Shown here: positions 1 through 8,152 of the stretch, piece after piece | How positions within the stretch are numbered: the stretch's first letter is position 1 | How the letters are laid out: the number at the start of each line of letters is the position of its first letter | NCBI GenBank assembly: GCA_964538875.1 | Contig: CAZIHO010000015.1 | Span: 1-43,474, forward strand | Source: CAZIHO01 sp964538875 | GTDB taxonomy: Bacteria > Pseudomonadota > Gammaproteobacteria > Chromatiales > Chromatiaceae | DNA length: 43,474 nt | Direction: 5' to 3' | The notes under the pieces: generated by a model | The model's input: the letters and a program-made list of their open reading frames with translations, nothing else | The model's database searches: none | What the model was told of the DNA's origin: nothing | Made by a program: the position numbers and the translations under genes

Positions 1-59
1 CCCCGCCTACGGGATCCAGATAGAAAGGGCCACCCCTCCTAGACGAATAAACACCCACG

Positions 60-89
60 TTGACAAACAACAAGCCAAAAAAGAATATT
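60..89 (+). promoter_or_regulatory. Candidate sigma-70 promoter upstream of rpoN
   Basis: A perfect -35 hexamer TTGACA (60-65) is followed after 18 bases by AATATT (84-89), a 4 of 6 match to the -10 consensus, in the only AT-rich stretch before rpoN. Bases 1-177 hold no gene I can support. The usual upstream neighbour lptB is not visible, so rpoN may have its own promoter here. This is a pattern match only. Confidence 0.3.
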
Positions 90-177
90 GCTCGCTTTTT
101 GGGCCCGCCTTTTGGCTAGACTTAGGTTGCGGCCCTAACATACAAATTGCGTACCAGCAGCGACCCATTGTTTCCAC

Positions 178-1671
178 ATGAAGCAGACCCTCCAGCTTCG
201 ACTCGGCCAGCATCTCACCATGACGCCGCAATTGCAGCAGGCCATCCGCCTGTTGCAGTTGTCCACCCTGGAAATCAAACAGGAAATTCAGGAAGCCCTC
301 GACTCCAACCTGATGTTGGAAACCGAGGACGAAGGACAATTGCGGGACCAGTGGACCGGGGATGAACGGCCGGGCGCCGGCGGGCAGGATGGCACACCGG
401 CGGAACCCATTCGGGATAATCGCAGCGAAGACCATGAACTCAATCCGGAAAGCGCACGCCTCGGCGAGGAACTGCCGGTGGACACCGACTGGGCGGATGT
501 CTATGACAGCTACCTGCCAACCACTGGCAATTCTCCCAAGGACGAGGATGACACGGATTTCCTAGCCCAAACCAGCCGGGCCAGCACCCTGCACGATTAC
601 CTGCTGTGGCAACTCAACCTGACCCGCTTCTCGCCCACCGACGAAGCGGTGGCGCTGGCGATCATCGACGCCATCGACGAGGACGGCTACCTCACCACCA
701 GCCTGGAGGATCTGCACGAAGGGCTCGGTGGTGCGGATTTGGATTTGGACTTGGACGAAGTACAGGCGGTGCTGCATCGCATCCAAGCCTTCGACCCGCC
801 TGGCGTCGGCGCCCGTGATCCACGGGAGTGCCTGGTGATCCAGTTGCGCCAATTACCCCCGGATACTCCACGCCGGGACTTGGCGCTCCAGGTCTGCGAG
901 GTCTATTTTGAATTGCTGGCCAACCAGGACACCGCGCAACTCAAGCGCAAGCTCCAGTTGAGCGATACGGATCTCAATGACATCCTCAAGTTATTACGCA
1001 CCCTCAACTCGCGGCCCGGCACCGCCGTGGTGGAAAGCGAACCCCACTATGTGATTCCCGACGTATTCGTCAGCCGGCAGCGGGGCGGTTGGCACGTAGA
1101 ATTGAATCCGGACGTGACGCCAAAGTTGCGGGTCAATCCGGATTATGCCAAGCTCGTGCGCCGCGCCGACCAGAGCGACGATAACACCTGTTTGAAAAAT
1201 CATCTCCAAGAGGCGCGCTGGCTCATCAAGAGCTTGACCAGCCGCAATGAAACCGTGTTGAAAGTCGCCATCAAAATCGTCGAACACCAGCGGGGCTTCC
1301 TGGAACATGGGGAGGAAGCCATGCGACCCCTGGTACTTCGGGACATCGCCGAGGCCCTGGAGATGCACGAGTCCACGGTTTCCCGGGTGACTACCCAGAA
1401 ATACATGCACACCCCCCGGGGCACCTTTGAGTTCAAATATTTCTTTTCCAGCCATGTCAGTACCTCCGCTGGAGGAGAGGCGTCGGCCACCGCGATTCGC
1501 GCCCTAATCAAGAAATTGATTGCGGCCGAAAAGCCAAGCCAACCCTTGAGCGACAACAAAATCGCTCAAATTCTAGAAGCGCAGGGGATCGAGGTTGCTC
1601 GGCGCACAGTCGCCAAATACCGGGAATTGCTGAGCATACCCCCGTCCAACGAGCGCAAACGTTTGCTTTGA
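178..1671 (+). CDS. rpoN: RNA polymerase sigma-54 factor RpoN
   Basis: Alternative sigma factor that directs RNA polymerase to -24/-12 promoters and needs an AAA+ enhancer-binding activator. The 497-residue length is normal. The N-terminal activator-interaction region is clear (MKQTLQLRLGQHLTMTPQLQ, residues 1-20, then a Gln/Leu-rich helix to about 30). An acidic region II follows (about 55-135), then the core-binding domain, a helix-turn-helix region, and near the C-terminus the invariant RpoN box ARRTVAKYRE at residues 474-483, which reads the -24 element. The ATG at 178 has no good Shine-Dalgarno, but it is chosen because the family starts exactly at MKQ. It is the first gene of the rpoN-hpf-ptsN-hprK-rapZ-PTS block, the classic proteobacterial context. 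Complete and unremarkable otherwise. Confidence 0.98.
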   Translation: MKQTLQLRLGQHLTMTPQLQQAIRLLQLSTLEIKQEIQEALDSNLMLETEDEGQLRDQWTGDERPGAGGQDGTPAEPIRDNRSEDHELNPESARLGEELPVDTDWADVYDSYLPTTGNSPKDEDDTDFLAQTSRASTLHDYLLWQLNLTRFSPTDEAVALAIIDAIDEDGYLTTSLEDLHEGLGGADLDLDLDEVQAVLHRIQAFDPPGVGARDPRECLVIQLRQLPPDTPRRDLALQVCEVYFELLANQDTAQLKRKLQLSDTDLNDILKLLRTLNSRPGTAVVESEPHYVIPDVFVSRQRGGWHVELNPDVTPKLRVNPDYAKLVRRADQSDDNTCLKNHLQEARWLIKSLTSRNETVLKVAIKIVEHQRGFLEHGEEAMRPLVLRDIAEALEMHESTVSRVTTQKYMHTPRGTFEFKYFFSSHVSTSAGGEASATAIRALIKKLIAAEKPSQPLSDNKIAQILEAQGIEVARRTVAKYRELLSIPPSNERKRLL

Positions 1672-1693
1672 TACTTGCCCATAGGAGCACGCC

Positions 1694-2017
1694 ATGCAGA
1701 TCAGTGTCACCGGCCATCATGTCGAAGTCACCGAAGCCCTACGGAATTACGTGGACACCAAATTCGATAAATTGGAGCGGCACTTCGACCAGGTCATAGA
1801 CGTTCATGTGATTTTGAGCGTGGAAAAGTTGCGGCAAAAGGCAGAGGCGTCGATTCAAGTCAACGGAGCCAAGGTCTATGCCGACGAGGTGCATGATGAT
1901 ATGTATGCAGCCATTGACGGGCTGATCGACAAACTGGACCGCCAAGTCATCAAGCACAAGGAAAAGAAACATCAGCACCGGGGTGGCGATGCACCGGTCC
2001 CGGTGGAACCGGAATAA
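1694..2017 (+). CDS. hpf: Ribosome hibernation promoting factor (short HPF)
   Basis: Binds the 30S decoding region in stationary phase and promotes formation of inactive 100S ribosome dimers. The 107 residues match the short HPF/YhbH form: the beta-alpha-beta S30AE fold starts at MQISVTGHHVEVTEAL, with conserved KFDKLERHF and a basic C-terminal tail rich in Lys and His (KHKEKKHQHR). There is no long-form C-terminal dimerisation domain. AGGAG at 1683-1687 lies 7 bases before the ATG. It stands 22 bases after rpoN and is followed by ptsN, the same order as in E. coli. Confidence 0.95.
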   Translation: MQISVTGHHVEVTEALRNYVDTKFDKLERHFDQVIDVHVILSVEKLRQKAEASIQVNGAKVYADEVHDDMYAAIDGLIDKLDRQVIKHKEKKHQHRGGDAPVPVEPE

Positions 2018-2063
2018 ACCTTACTAGGCACCGGTGTTTCCTGATAGACGGGCAATAGAGACT

Positions 2064-2534
2064 ATGTTCCCTCTCAACTTCATCCTGGTGGAGCGCATCG
2101 CCCACAAGCCAATAATCCGCGACAAACAGGGGGTGCTGGAGCACCTGGCGGCCTTGCTGGCGTCGGGCTCCCCCAACCTAACGCGCGGACGGGTGTTGGA
2201 TCAGTTGTTGGAGCGGGAACGCCTGGGGAGCACCGGTATCGGCAAGGGGGTGGCTCTGCCCCACGCGCGCCTAGCGGAGGCGGAACGCCCCCTAGGCGCG
2301 TTCCTGCGCCTCGCCAATCCGGTAGCCTTCGACGCCAGTGACAACGTGCCAGTGGATTTGGTATTCGGGATGATGGTTCCGGAGGCCGCCAATAACGAAC
2401 ACTTACAACTGTTGGCTAAACTGGCGACCTTGTTCGACCAAGCACCGTTCCGGGCCGAATTGCGCGCCGCCGGCAACCCGGAAGATATTCTGCGCCGCAT
2501 TCTGGACTGGGAGGCCGTGTCCGCCGGGGCATGA
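2064..2534 (+). CDS. ptsN: Nitrogen-regulatory PTS protein EIIA-Ntr (PtsN)
   Basis: Terminal phosphoacceptor of the nitrogen PTS; its phosphorylation state regulates potassium transport, stress kinases and other targets rather than sugar uptake. From the ATG at 2064 the protein has 156 residues. The active-site motif GIGKGVALPHARL places the phosphorylated histidine at residue 67. A GTG at 2034 would add ten residues, but these have no family counterpart, so 2064 is preferred although its Shine-Dalgarno (AGAG just upstream) is weak. The stop overlaps the hprK start by 4 bases (ATGA), implying translational coupling. It presumably receives phosphate from the Enzyme I and HPr encoded further down the block. 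Confidence 0.93.
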   Translation: MFPLNFILVERIAHKPIIRDKQGVLEHLAALLASGSPNLTRGRVLDQLLERERLGSTGIGKGVALPHARLAEAERPLGAFLRLANPVAFDASDNVPVDLVFGMMVPEAANNEHLQLLAKLATLFDQAPFRAELRAAGNPEDILRRILDWEAVSAGA

Positions 2535-3496
2535 ACGCTTCTCTGTCCGTTCAAGAACTGGTCGAACGGGTCGGCAAGCGCTTGCAATTGCGCTGGCTGA
2601 CCGGGGATCAGGGTCGCGCCAATCAAATCCTCGGCACCTTCCCGGAAGCCGCCCGGCACGCCCTGGTGGGACCCCTCAACTGTATCCACCCCAACCGCAT
2701 CCAGGTCATCGGCTTCGCGGAACTCGCCTATCTAAAAGGTCTGGGCCAGAGCACCTACTGGGAAACCATTGAACAGCTTTTCGGCTGCCGGCCGGCGGCG
2801 ATTCTGTTCGCGGATGGCATTGAACCGGCGCCTGAGTTTCAGAGTTGGTCCCAGTTGACCGAATGCTGCCTGATCGCCACCCCCCTAGACTACGACCAGG
2901 TGTCTGCCACGCTCCAGTACGTCCTGACCCAAGCCCTGGCCCGGCGCATCACCCTGCACGGCGTCTTCATGGAAGTGCTGGGGATGGGCGTACTCTTGAC
3001 CGGGGAATCTGCAGTGGGCAAGAGTGAGTTGGCGCTGGCCCTGATTTCCCGGGGCCATCGCCTGATCGCCGACGATGCGCCGGAGTTCGCCAAAGTGGCA
3101 CCGGATGTCATCAATGGCACCTGTCCCGCCCTGTTGCGAGACTTCCTGGAAGTGCGGGGCCTGGGCATTCTCAACGTCCGGGCCATGTTTGGTGACAGCG
3201 CCGTGCGCCGCCGCAAGGATCTGCACCTGATCGTCAACCTGAAGCGGATGACGGATGATCAATTGGCCCAAATGGATCGGCTGGAAGGGACCCATTCCTC
3301 CCAGGAGGTCATGGAGGTGCCGGTGCCAGAATTGACGCTTCCAGTAGCGCCGGGCCGCAACCTAGCGGTACTGGTGGAGGCGGCGGTGCGGCACCACGCC
3401 CTGCGTTTGCGCGGTTACGACGCCAGCCAGGATTTCGCGGATCGCCAACACCGGGCGATTCTGCACGGAAAAGAATCAGAATTACTTTTTGGCTGA
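2531..3496 (+). CDS. hprK: HPr kinase/phosphorylase
   Basis: Bifunctional enzyme that phosphorylates HPr on a regulatory serine and also removes that phosphate. The 321 residues consist of an N-terminal HprK domain and a C-terminal PEPCK-like catalytic domain. Visible landmarks: catalytic His143 in TLHGV, Walker A GESAVGKS at 158-165, the Asp pair 181-182 (LIADD), and the family signature LEVRGLGILNV at 206-216. All catalytic residues are present, so it should be active. Its start overlaps the ptsN stop by 4 bases. HprK is typical of Firmicutes and many proteobacteria but missing from enteric bacteria. Its likely substrate is the HPr at 4768, which keeps the target Ser46. Confidence 0.96.
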   Translation: MNASLSVQELVERVGKRLQLRWLTGDQGRANQILGTFPEAARHALVGPLNCIHPNRIQVIGFAELAYLKGLGQSTYWETIEQLFGCRPAAILFADGIEPAPEFQSWSQLTECCLIATPLDYDQVSATLQYVLTQALARRITLHGVFMEVLGMGVLLTGESAVGKSELALALISRGHRLIADDAPEFAKVAPDVINGTCPALLRDFLEVRGLGILNVRAMFGDSAVRRRKDLHLIVNLKRMTDDQLAQMDRLEGTHSSQEVMEVPVPELTLPVAPGRNLAVLVEAAVRHHALRLRGYDASQDFADRQHRAILHGKESELLFG

Positions 3497-3511
3497 CAGC
3501 ATCCATCCAGC

Positions 3512-4375
3512 ATGCCGATGAAAAAGGTCATTATCGTCACGGGTCTTTCCGGCTCGGGCAAGTCCATTGCCCTACACACCCTGGAAGACCTCAAATATTA
3601 CTGTATTGATAATATCCCGATGTTCCTGCTGGAAGTCCTGGCCCAGCGCTTGATCGAATCCCAGGAGCCCGCCTTCGACCGGACCGCCGTGGGGATCGAT
3701 GCCCGCAGTTCCCCCGAAGGACTGGCTCGCCTGCCTGAACTGGTGCGGGAATTGCGCCAGCACCGGGTGGATTGCCGGATACTGTTCCTGGAAGCCCAGC
3801 CCGACACCCTGATCCAACGCTTCAACGAAACCCGGCGCAAGCATCCCTTGTCAGGTCCCGAGCATCCGCTGGCGGACGCCTTGGAACTGGAACGGCGCCT
3901 GTTGGAGCCGGTTCTGGATCAAGCGGACTTGCGCATCGACACCAGTCACACCAACATCTACCAATTGCGGGACTTGGTGCGGGAACGGGTCGAAGGGGGC
4001 GGCGCAGGGGTGTCCATCTTGCTGGAATCCTTTGGGTTCAAACACGGGGTTCCCCGGGACGTGGATTTCGTGTTCGACGCCCGCTGTCTGCCGAACCCCC
4101 ATTGGCAGCCGGATTTGCGCAAGTTGACCGGCCGGGATGCGCCGGTGCGGGCGTTCCTGGGGGAGAGTCCGGAAGTGGCGCGCATGGAGCAGGACATCCA
4201 AGGCTTCCTGGATCGCTGGATACCGGCCTTCGAGGCGGATGGCCGCTCTTATCTGACCATCGCGGTGGGCTGCACCGGGGGCCAGCACCGCTCGGTCTAT
4301 TTGGTGGAGCGCCTCAAGGACCATTTCGCCGGGGTCGGCCGGCGCGTCCTGACCCGGCACCGCGAGCTATCCTAA
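3512..4375 (+). CDS. rapZ: RNase adapter / nucleotide-binding protein RapZ (YvcJ family)
   Basis: In enteric bacteria RapZ binds glucosamine-6-phosphate and the GlmY/GlmZ small RNAs and directs RNase E, thereby controlling cell-wall precursor synthesis; outside enterics the target is less clear. The 287 residues show Walker A GLSGSGKS at 11-18, a Walker-B-like region, and the C-terminal RNA/metabolite-binding motif GCTGGQHRSV. A second ATG two codons in (3518) is an alternative start. The gene lies 15 bases after hprK and its stop codon is directly followed by the EIIA start. The rapZ-ptsN-HPr association is conserved across proteobacteria and suggests coupling of PTS state to envelope synthesis. 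Confidence 0.95.
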   Translation: MPMKKVIIVTGLSGSGKSIALHTLEDLKYYCIDNIPMFLLEVLAQRLIESQEPAFDRTAVGIDARSSPEGLARLPELVRELRQHRVDCRILFLEAQPDTLIQRFNETRRKHPLSGPEHPLADALELERRLLEPVLDQADLRIDTSHTNIYQLRDLVRERVEGGGAGVSILLESFGFKHGVPRDVDFVFDARCLPNPHWQPDLRKLTGRDAPVRAFLGESPEVARMEQDIQGFLDRWIPAFEADGRSYLTIAVGCTGGQHRSVYLVERLKDHFAGVGRRVLTRHRELS

Positions 4376-4771
4376 ATGAGCGTTGGGCTGCTGTTGATGA
4401 CCCACAATGCCCTGGGTGCGGCCCTTGCGGAGACGGCTACCCACATGCTGGCCCGGAGTCCACTGCGTATCCGCACCCTGGAGGTGGCCCTGGATAGTGA
4501 TCTAGCCCAAGTCGGCGCCCGGGCCGCCCAAGTGTTGCGGGAGTTGGATGAGGGCGCCGGAGTGCTGATACTAGCGGATATGTTTGGCTCCACGCCCGCC
4601 AACTTGGCACGAGGCTTTATCCGCTCCGGGCAGGTGGCGATGGTGACCGGAGTCAATTTATCCATGGTCGTCCGGGTATTGAATTACCCCCATTTGGGGC
4701 TAAAAGAATTGGCGGACAAGGCGGTCACTGGTGGCCGCGACGGTGTTTTGCTGTGCGAGGTTGACGGATGA
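4376..4771 (+). CDS. Mannose-type PTS EIIA component (PtsL/ManX-A-like)
   Basis: Single-domain EIIA of the mannose/sorbose family, 131 residues. The N-terminal strand ends in the active-site motif LLLMTHNALG with the phosphorylatable histidine at residue 10, and the conserved DMFGSTPAN loop is present near residue 64. It begins on the base after the rapZ stop codon. No EIIB, EIIC or EIID gene is visible, so it cannot form a sugar transporter here. In other proteobacteria with this arrangement it serves as a regulatory phosphate acceptor; that role is inferred. Confidence 0.9.
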   Translation: MSVGLLLMTHNALGAALAETATHMLARSPLRIRTLEVALDSDLAQVGARAAQVLRELDEGAGVLILADMFGSTPANLARGFIRSGQVAMVTGVNLSMVVRVLNYPHLGLKELADKAVTGGRDGVLLCEVDG

Positions 4772-5037
4772 TTCAAAAACAATTGCGTATCGTGAACAAG
4801 TTGGGCCTGCATGCACGGGCCGCAGCCAAGTTCGTGAGCACCGCGAGCCGCTACCAAAGTCGTATCGAGGTTGAGCGTAACGGTCAGCGGGTCAACGGCA
4901 AGAGCATCATGGGCGTCATGATGCTAGCCGCCAGCCAAGGGACTAAGATCAATCTGGAAGTGGAAGGTGGGGACGAAAAGGCCGCAGTAACGGCGCTCAC
5001 GGACTTGGTGGCGGACAAATTCGGGGAGGGTGAATGA
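4768..5037 (+). CDS. ptsH: Phosphocarrier protein HPr with regulatory Ser46
   Basis: Small phosphocarrier between Enzyme I and EIIA proteins, 89 residues. The catalytic histidine is His15 in KLGLHARAAAKF. The segment GKSIMGVMMLAA carries Ser46, the residue modified by HprK, so both PEP-dependent and ATP-dependent phosphorylation sites are intact. It overlaps the EIIA stop and the Enzyme I start by 4 bases each (ATGA). GAGG lies about 8 bases before the start codon. It could equally be labelled NPr; the co-located HprK favours true dual regulation. Confidence 0.95.
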   Translation: MIQKQLRIVNKLGLHARAAAKFVSTASRYQSRIEVERNGQRVNGKSIMGVMMLAASQGTKINLEVEGGDEKAAVTALTDLVADKFGEGE

Positions 5038-6782
5038 CCCTAGCCTGCACAGGCATTGGGATTGGCGTCACCGGGGCGGTCGCCCTGGGGCCGGCGTTTT
5101 TGCTTAATCGGCGCCCAGTGGACGTGGCGCCCCGCTGGATCAAGGAATCGGAAGTCAACTCCGAGATCGACCGCTTCTGGCGGGCAGTGGAAAACGCCCG
5201 CCGCCAACTCCAGGCGGTGCGTGCCCATATCCCATCGGACACCCCGCGCAACATCGCCGAGTTCATCGACACGCACTTGATGATGCTTGAGGACGTGGCC
5301 ATCACCGAGGCGCCCCTGGAGCTGATCCGCTATCAGTTGTGTGCGGCCGAATGGGCGCTGCAAATGCGCCGGGATGCCCTCATCCAGGTGTTCGAGGAAA
5401 TGGAGGACGAGTACATCGCGGCGCGCAAGGATGACGTGGATCACGTGGTCATCCAAATCCAAAAGTGTCTGATGGAGTCCCTCCCCGAGGAACTGACCAC
5501 CGACGAGGACATGCGGGGCCGGGTAGTCATCGCCCAGGACATTTCTCCGGCGGACACCATCCTGTTTCGGCATCGGGGCGTGGCGGCGTTCGTGACCGAA
5601 TTTGGCGGTCCCATGTCCCATACCGCGATTCTGGCCCGCAGCCTGAATATTCCGGCGGTGGTGGGGGTGCGCAACATCACCCAATACCTGCGGCACGGCG
5701 AGATGCTGGTGGTGGACGGCGACCAGGGCATCGTCCTGGCCGACGCGGACGAGTCCTTGCTGGATCACTACCGTCAGCGCATCCGTGCGTCCCGGGCCCA
5801 CCAGGTGGCCCTGCGGGGCTTGATCCACCAGCCATCCCTGACCGCCGACGGGGAGCCGGTCCATCTGCTGGCCAACATTGAATTGCCGGAGGACATCCTG
5901 AGTGCCATGGCCGGGGGCGCCAGCGGCGTCGGCCTATACCGCACCGAATTCCTTTACATGAACCGGACCGATGTTCCCCAGGAAGAGGAGCTGTACCGCA
6001 ACTATTCCAGCGTGGTACGGGGGCTCAATGGCATTCCGGTCACCATCCGCACCCTGGATCTGGGGGGTGACAAGCAGGTGGACGGACAAGCCGGTCTACC
6101 CTGTCCCCCATCCTGCAATCCGGCCCTGGGATTACGGGCCATCCGGTTGTGCATGAAGGAACTGGACCTATTCAAGCCCCAGTTGCGGGCCATCCTGCGC
6201 GCCTCGGCGGAGGGTCCGGTGCGGCTCATGTTGCCCATGCTGTCCAGTTTGCAGGAAATCATCGGCGTACGCCGCCTGATCGAGGAAGTCAAAGGTGATC
6301 TGCGCCGGGAGGGACTCCGCTTCGACCCAGCCATCCCGGTCGGCGGCATGATTGAAATTCCATCGGCGGCCCTATGTGCCCGCCAATTCGCCCGCCATCT
6401 GGAATTTCTGTCCATCGGCACCAACGACCTGATCCAGTACACCCTGGCGGTGGACCGGGTAGACGATGAAGTCAATTATCTCTACAACCCCCTACATCCG
6501 GCGGTGCTGCGTCTGATCCGCATGACCATCGAAGCCGGGGCCGCCACCCAGGTGCCGGTCAGCATGTGCGGCGAGATGGCCGGCGATCCCCGCTATGTGC
6601 GTCTGTTGCTGGGCATGGGACTGCGCCAATTCAGCATGCAACCCAATTCCCTGCTGGTGGTCAAGGAAATCGTGCGCAAAAGCCGGGTGGGCCGGCTGAG
6701 GGAATGGGTCGAGGAACTATTCGAGGGGCTGGACGCCATGGACCAGGTTCCGAACCTGGACGAGATCAACGCGGAGCCCTAG
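5034..6782 (+). CDS. ptsI: PTS Enzyme I (phosphoenolpyruvate-protein phosphotransferase)
   Basis: Autophosphorylates from PEP and passes the phosphate to HPr. The 582 residues cover the HPr-binding helical domain (about 30-140), the phosphohistidine domain with GGPMSHTAILAR (active His196), and the PEP-binding TIM barrel with substrate residues in TEFLYMNR, the LPMLSSLQE region and the C-terminal SMCGEMAGDP catalytic cysteine motif. There is no N-terminal GAF domain, so this is the plain PtsI type rather than the PtsP (EI-Ntr) type, although its partners are the nitrogen-type proteins. It is the last gene of the coupled block; the next start lies 65 bases on. Confidence 0.95.
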   Translation: MTLACTGIGIGVTGAVALGPAFLLNRRPVDVAPRWIKESEVNSEIDRFWRAVENARRQLQAVRAHIPSDTPRNIAEFIDTHLMMLEDVAITEAPLELIRYQLCAAEWALQMRRDALIQVFEEMEDEYIAARKDDVDHVVIQIQKCLMESLPEELTTDEDMRGRVVIAQDISPADTILFRHRGVAAFVTEFGGPMSHTAILARSLNIPAVVGVRNITQYLRHGEMLVVDGDQGIVLADADESLLDHYRQRIRASRAHQVALRGLIHQPSLTADGEPVHLLANIELPEDILSAMAGGASGVGLYRTEFLYMNRTDVPQEEELYRNYSSVVRGLNGIPVTIRTLDLGGDKQVDGQAGLPCPPSCNPALGLRAIRLCMKELDLFKPQLRAILRASAEGPVRLMLPMLSSLQEIIGVRRLIEEVKGDLRREGLRFDPAIPVGGMIEIPSAALCARQFARHLEFLSIGTNDLIQYTLAVDRVDDEVNYLYNPLHPAVLRLIRMTIEAGAATQVPVSMCGEMAGDPRYVRLLLGMGLRQFSMQPNSLLVVKEIVRKSRVGRLREWVEELFEGLDAMDQVPNLDEINAEP

Positions 6783-6847
6783 GCCCGGCGCGCAATTCCC
6801 CCGGAGCCTCCGGTTTGTCGTTCGTTCGCAACTTTGTGAGTCCCAAC

Positions 6848-7327
6848 ATGGAACCCAACCCGTCCCGTCCCCGTCTCCCCCGTCTGCTGAGCCTGCCCCT
6901 GGGGTGGCTGCCCGGACGTCTGAACAGTACCGTCGCCGCCGAAATCCTCAATCGGGTGTTCGCAACCGAGCGCCGCGCCGGCGAACTGGACTTCCTGCTG
7001 GAGCGGGTGGTCCGGATTCAGGTGGAGGATGCCACGGCGGGCTTCGCGGTCCGCTTGGGAGAGGCTGGTTTCAGCGCGGCGGAACAGGCGGAACCGGACC
7101 TGGCGGTGACCGGCAGTCTGTATGACTTTTTGCTCTTAGTCACCGGCCGGGAAGATCCGGACAGCCTATTTTTCCAACGCCATCTGCGCCTGGACGGCAA
7201 TACGGCGCTGGGGGTGCATCTCAAGAATTTCCTGGCGTCCGTGGATCCCGCCTCCCTGCCCCTGGCGACGCTGGTCAACCCGGCGCTGCGCAACGGCCTG
7301 CGGCTATTCGAACGCTGGAGTCATTGA
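6848..7327 (+). CDS. ubiT: SCP2 sterol-carrier domain protein, UbiT-like
   Basis: SCP2-fold lipid-binding protein of 159 residues. The C-terminal half contains SLFFQRHLRLDGNTALGVHL followed by KNFLASVD, which resembles E. coli UbiT (YhbT), an accessory factor for oxygen-independent ubiquinone synthesis that binds the lipid intermediates. The start ATG at 6848 has GTGAG about 7 bases upstream; the reading frame stays open further upstream through Enzyme I, but that part is out of frame with the real gene. The usual partners ubiU and ubiV are not in the window. The family assignment is good; the ubiquinone role is inferred. Confidence 0.78.
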   Translation: MEPNPSRPRLPRLLSLPLGWLPGRLNSTVAAEILNRVFATERRAGELDFLLERVVRIQVEDATAGFAVRLGEAGFSAAEQAEPDLAVTGSLYDFLLLVTGREDPDSLFFQRHLRLDGNTALGVHLKNFLASVDPASLPLATLVNPALRNGLRLFERWSH

Positions 7328-7352
7328 TTCCGGCGGCAGGCGGGATCTAGCC

Positions 7353-7385
7353 GGGGCGACGTGGGGCAATGCCCAACGCCGCCCC
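7353..7385. terminator. GC-rich hairpin between convergent genes
   Basis: Two 15-base arms (7353-7367 and 7371-7385) pair at 13 of 15 positions around a 3-base AAT loop, within the 73-base junction between the UbiT-like gene and the hemerythrin gene. There is no U-tract on either strand. Its position suggests a bidirectional stop signal; the function is inferred. Confidence 0.55.
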
Positions 7386-7400
7386 AGACTGGCGCTCGCC

Positions 7401-7955
7401 TCAGCTAAGCCCTAGCTCGGTGCTCAAGTGTTTGAACACATTGATAAACCGGGCTCGATCCGGTTCCACGAACAGGGGATCCCGGATTTTGACCGCCCGT
7501 TCTTCCACAAATGCCCAGTCCTCTTCCTGAAGGCGGCTGTCGATCAGGGGGAACACCTCCCCTTCCTCCAATTCCATATGTTGGCGCAGCACCTTGACCA
7601 TGGCGCGGCCCTGGGCTTCCACCTCCCGGCGCAGCAACACCTCACCGTACAGCATGCCTTCCAGGGATTGGGCAAACCGCTTGGTCATGTCGGTCAGCAA
7701 TTGGTGCTGATCTTCCAAGGTCTCCACCGCCACCCGCTTTTCCTCGGTACGGAGCTTGAGCCGCTCGAACAAAAGGTCCTCGGTGGGATGGTGCACCTGA
7801 TCCTCATAACTGGCCACGTATTCCACCAATTCGGCCAACAGGTCCATGTCGTGCTCCCGGCCTTCGTGGAATTCATCCAGTTGCTTGGTGAGCAGGTTAA
7901 GCAGAAGTTCCAGATTATTGTGATCCTGATTGAGCTGGCGCAGCAATTTATGCAT
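7401..7955 (-). CDS. Hemerythrin HHE-domain protein
   Basis: Cytoplasmic all-alpha protein of 184 residues with the hemerythrin pattern of metal ligands: His11 in LNQDHNNLE, a HHPTEDLLF motif around residue 55, a histidine in LEDQHQLL near 83, and HMELEEGEVFP near 127. Such domains bind a non-heme di-iron centre and act in oxygen, nitric oxide or iron handling. There is no signal peptide or fused regulator. The start ATG lies upstream of the HNN motif as usual. It is separated from the HDOD gene by about 200 bases and may be transcribed independently. Confidence 0.9.
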   Translation of the reverse strand: MHKLLRQLNQDHNNLELLLNLLTKQLDEFHEGREHDMDLLAELVEYVASYEDQVHHPTEDLLFERLKLRTEEKRVAVETLEDQHQLLTDMTKRFAQSLEGMLYGEVLLRREVEAQGRAMVKVLRQHMELEEGEVFPLIDSRLQEEDWAFVEERAVKIRDPLFVEPDRARFINVFKHLSTELGLS

Positions 7956-8152
7956 GGAATCAATCTCATAAAAATAGTATTTGTTCTTACCCCATCCTCA
8001 CCGCGACGGCAACGCCGGCGCTGTCGGCCAGTTGCTCCCACCCCGACCGGAAAACGAACCGGCGCCTGCCCGGGCGGAACTGCCCGACAGATGTTACAAC
8101 GGTTTGGCCGGGCAGGGTTCGCGACGCTCGCGCTACGGGTCCCGGCTCCTCA

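Noticed and set aside
7..435. Minus-strand reading frame of 142 codons overlapping the rpoN start
   Set aside because: It is antisense to the conserved rpoN N-terminus, has no recognisable motif and no ribosome-binding site.
4605..4620. TGGCACG resembling a sigma-54 -24 element
   Set aside because: It lies inside the EIIA coding sequence and lacks the TTGC -12 element at the right spacing.
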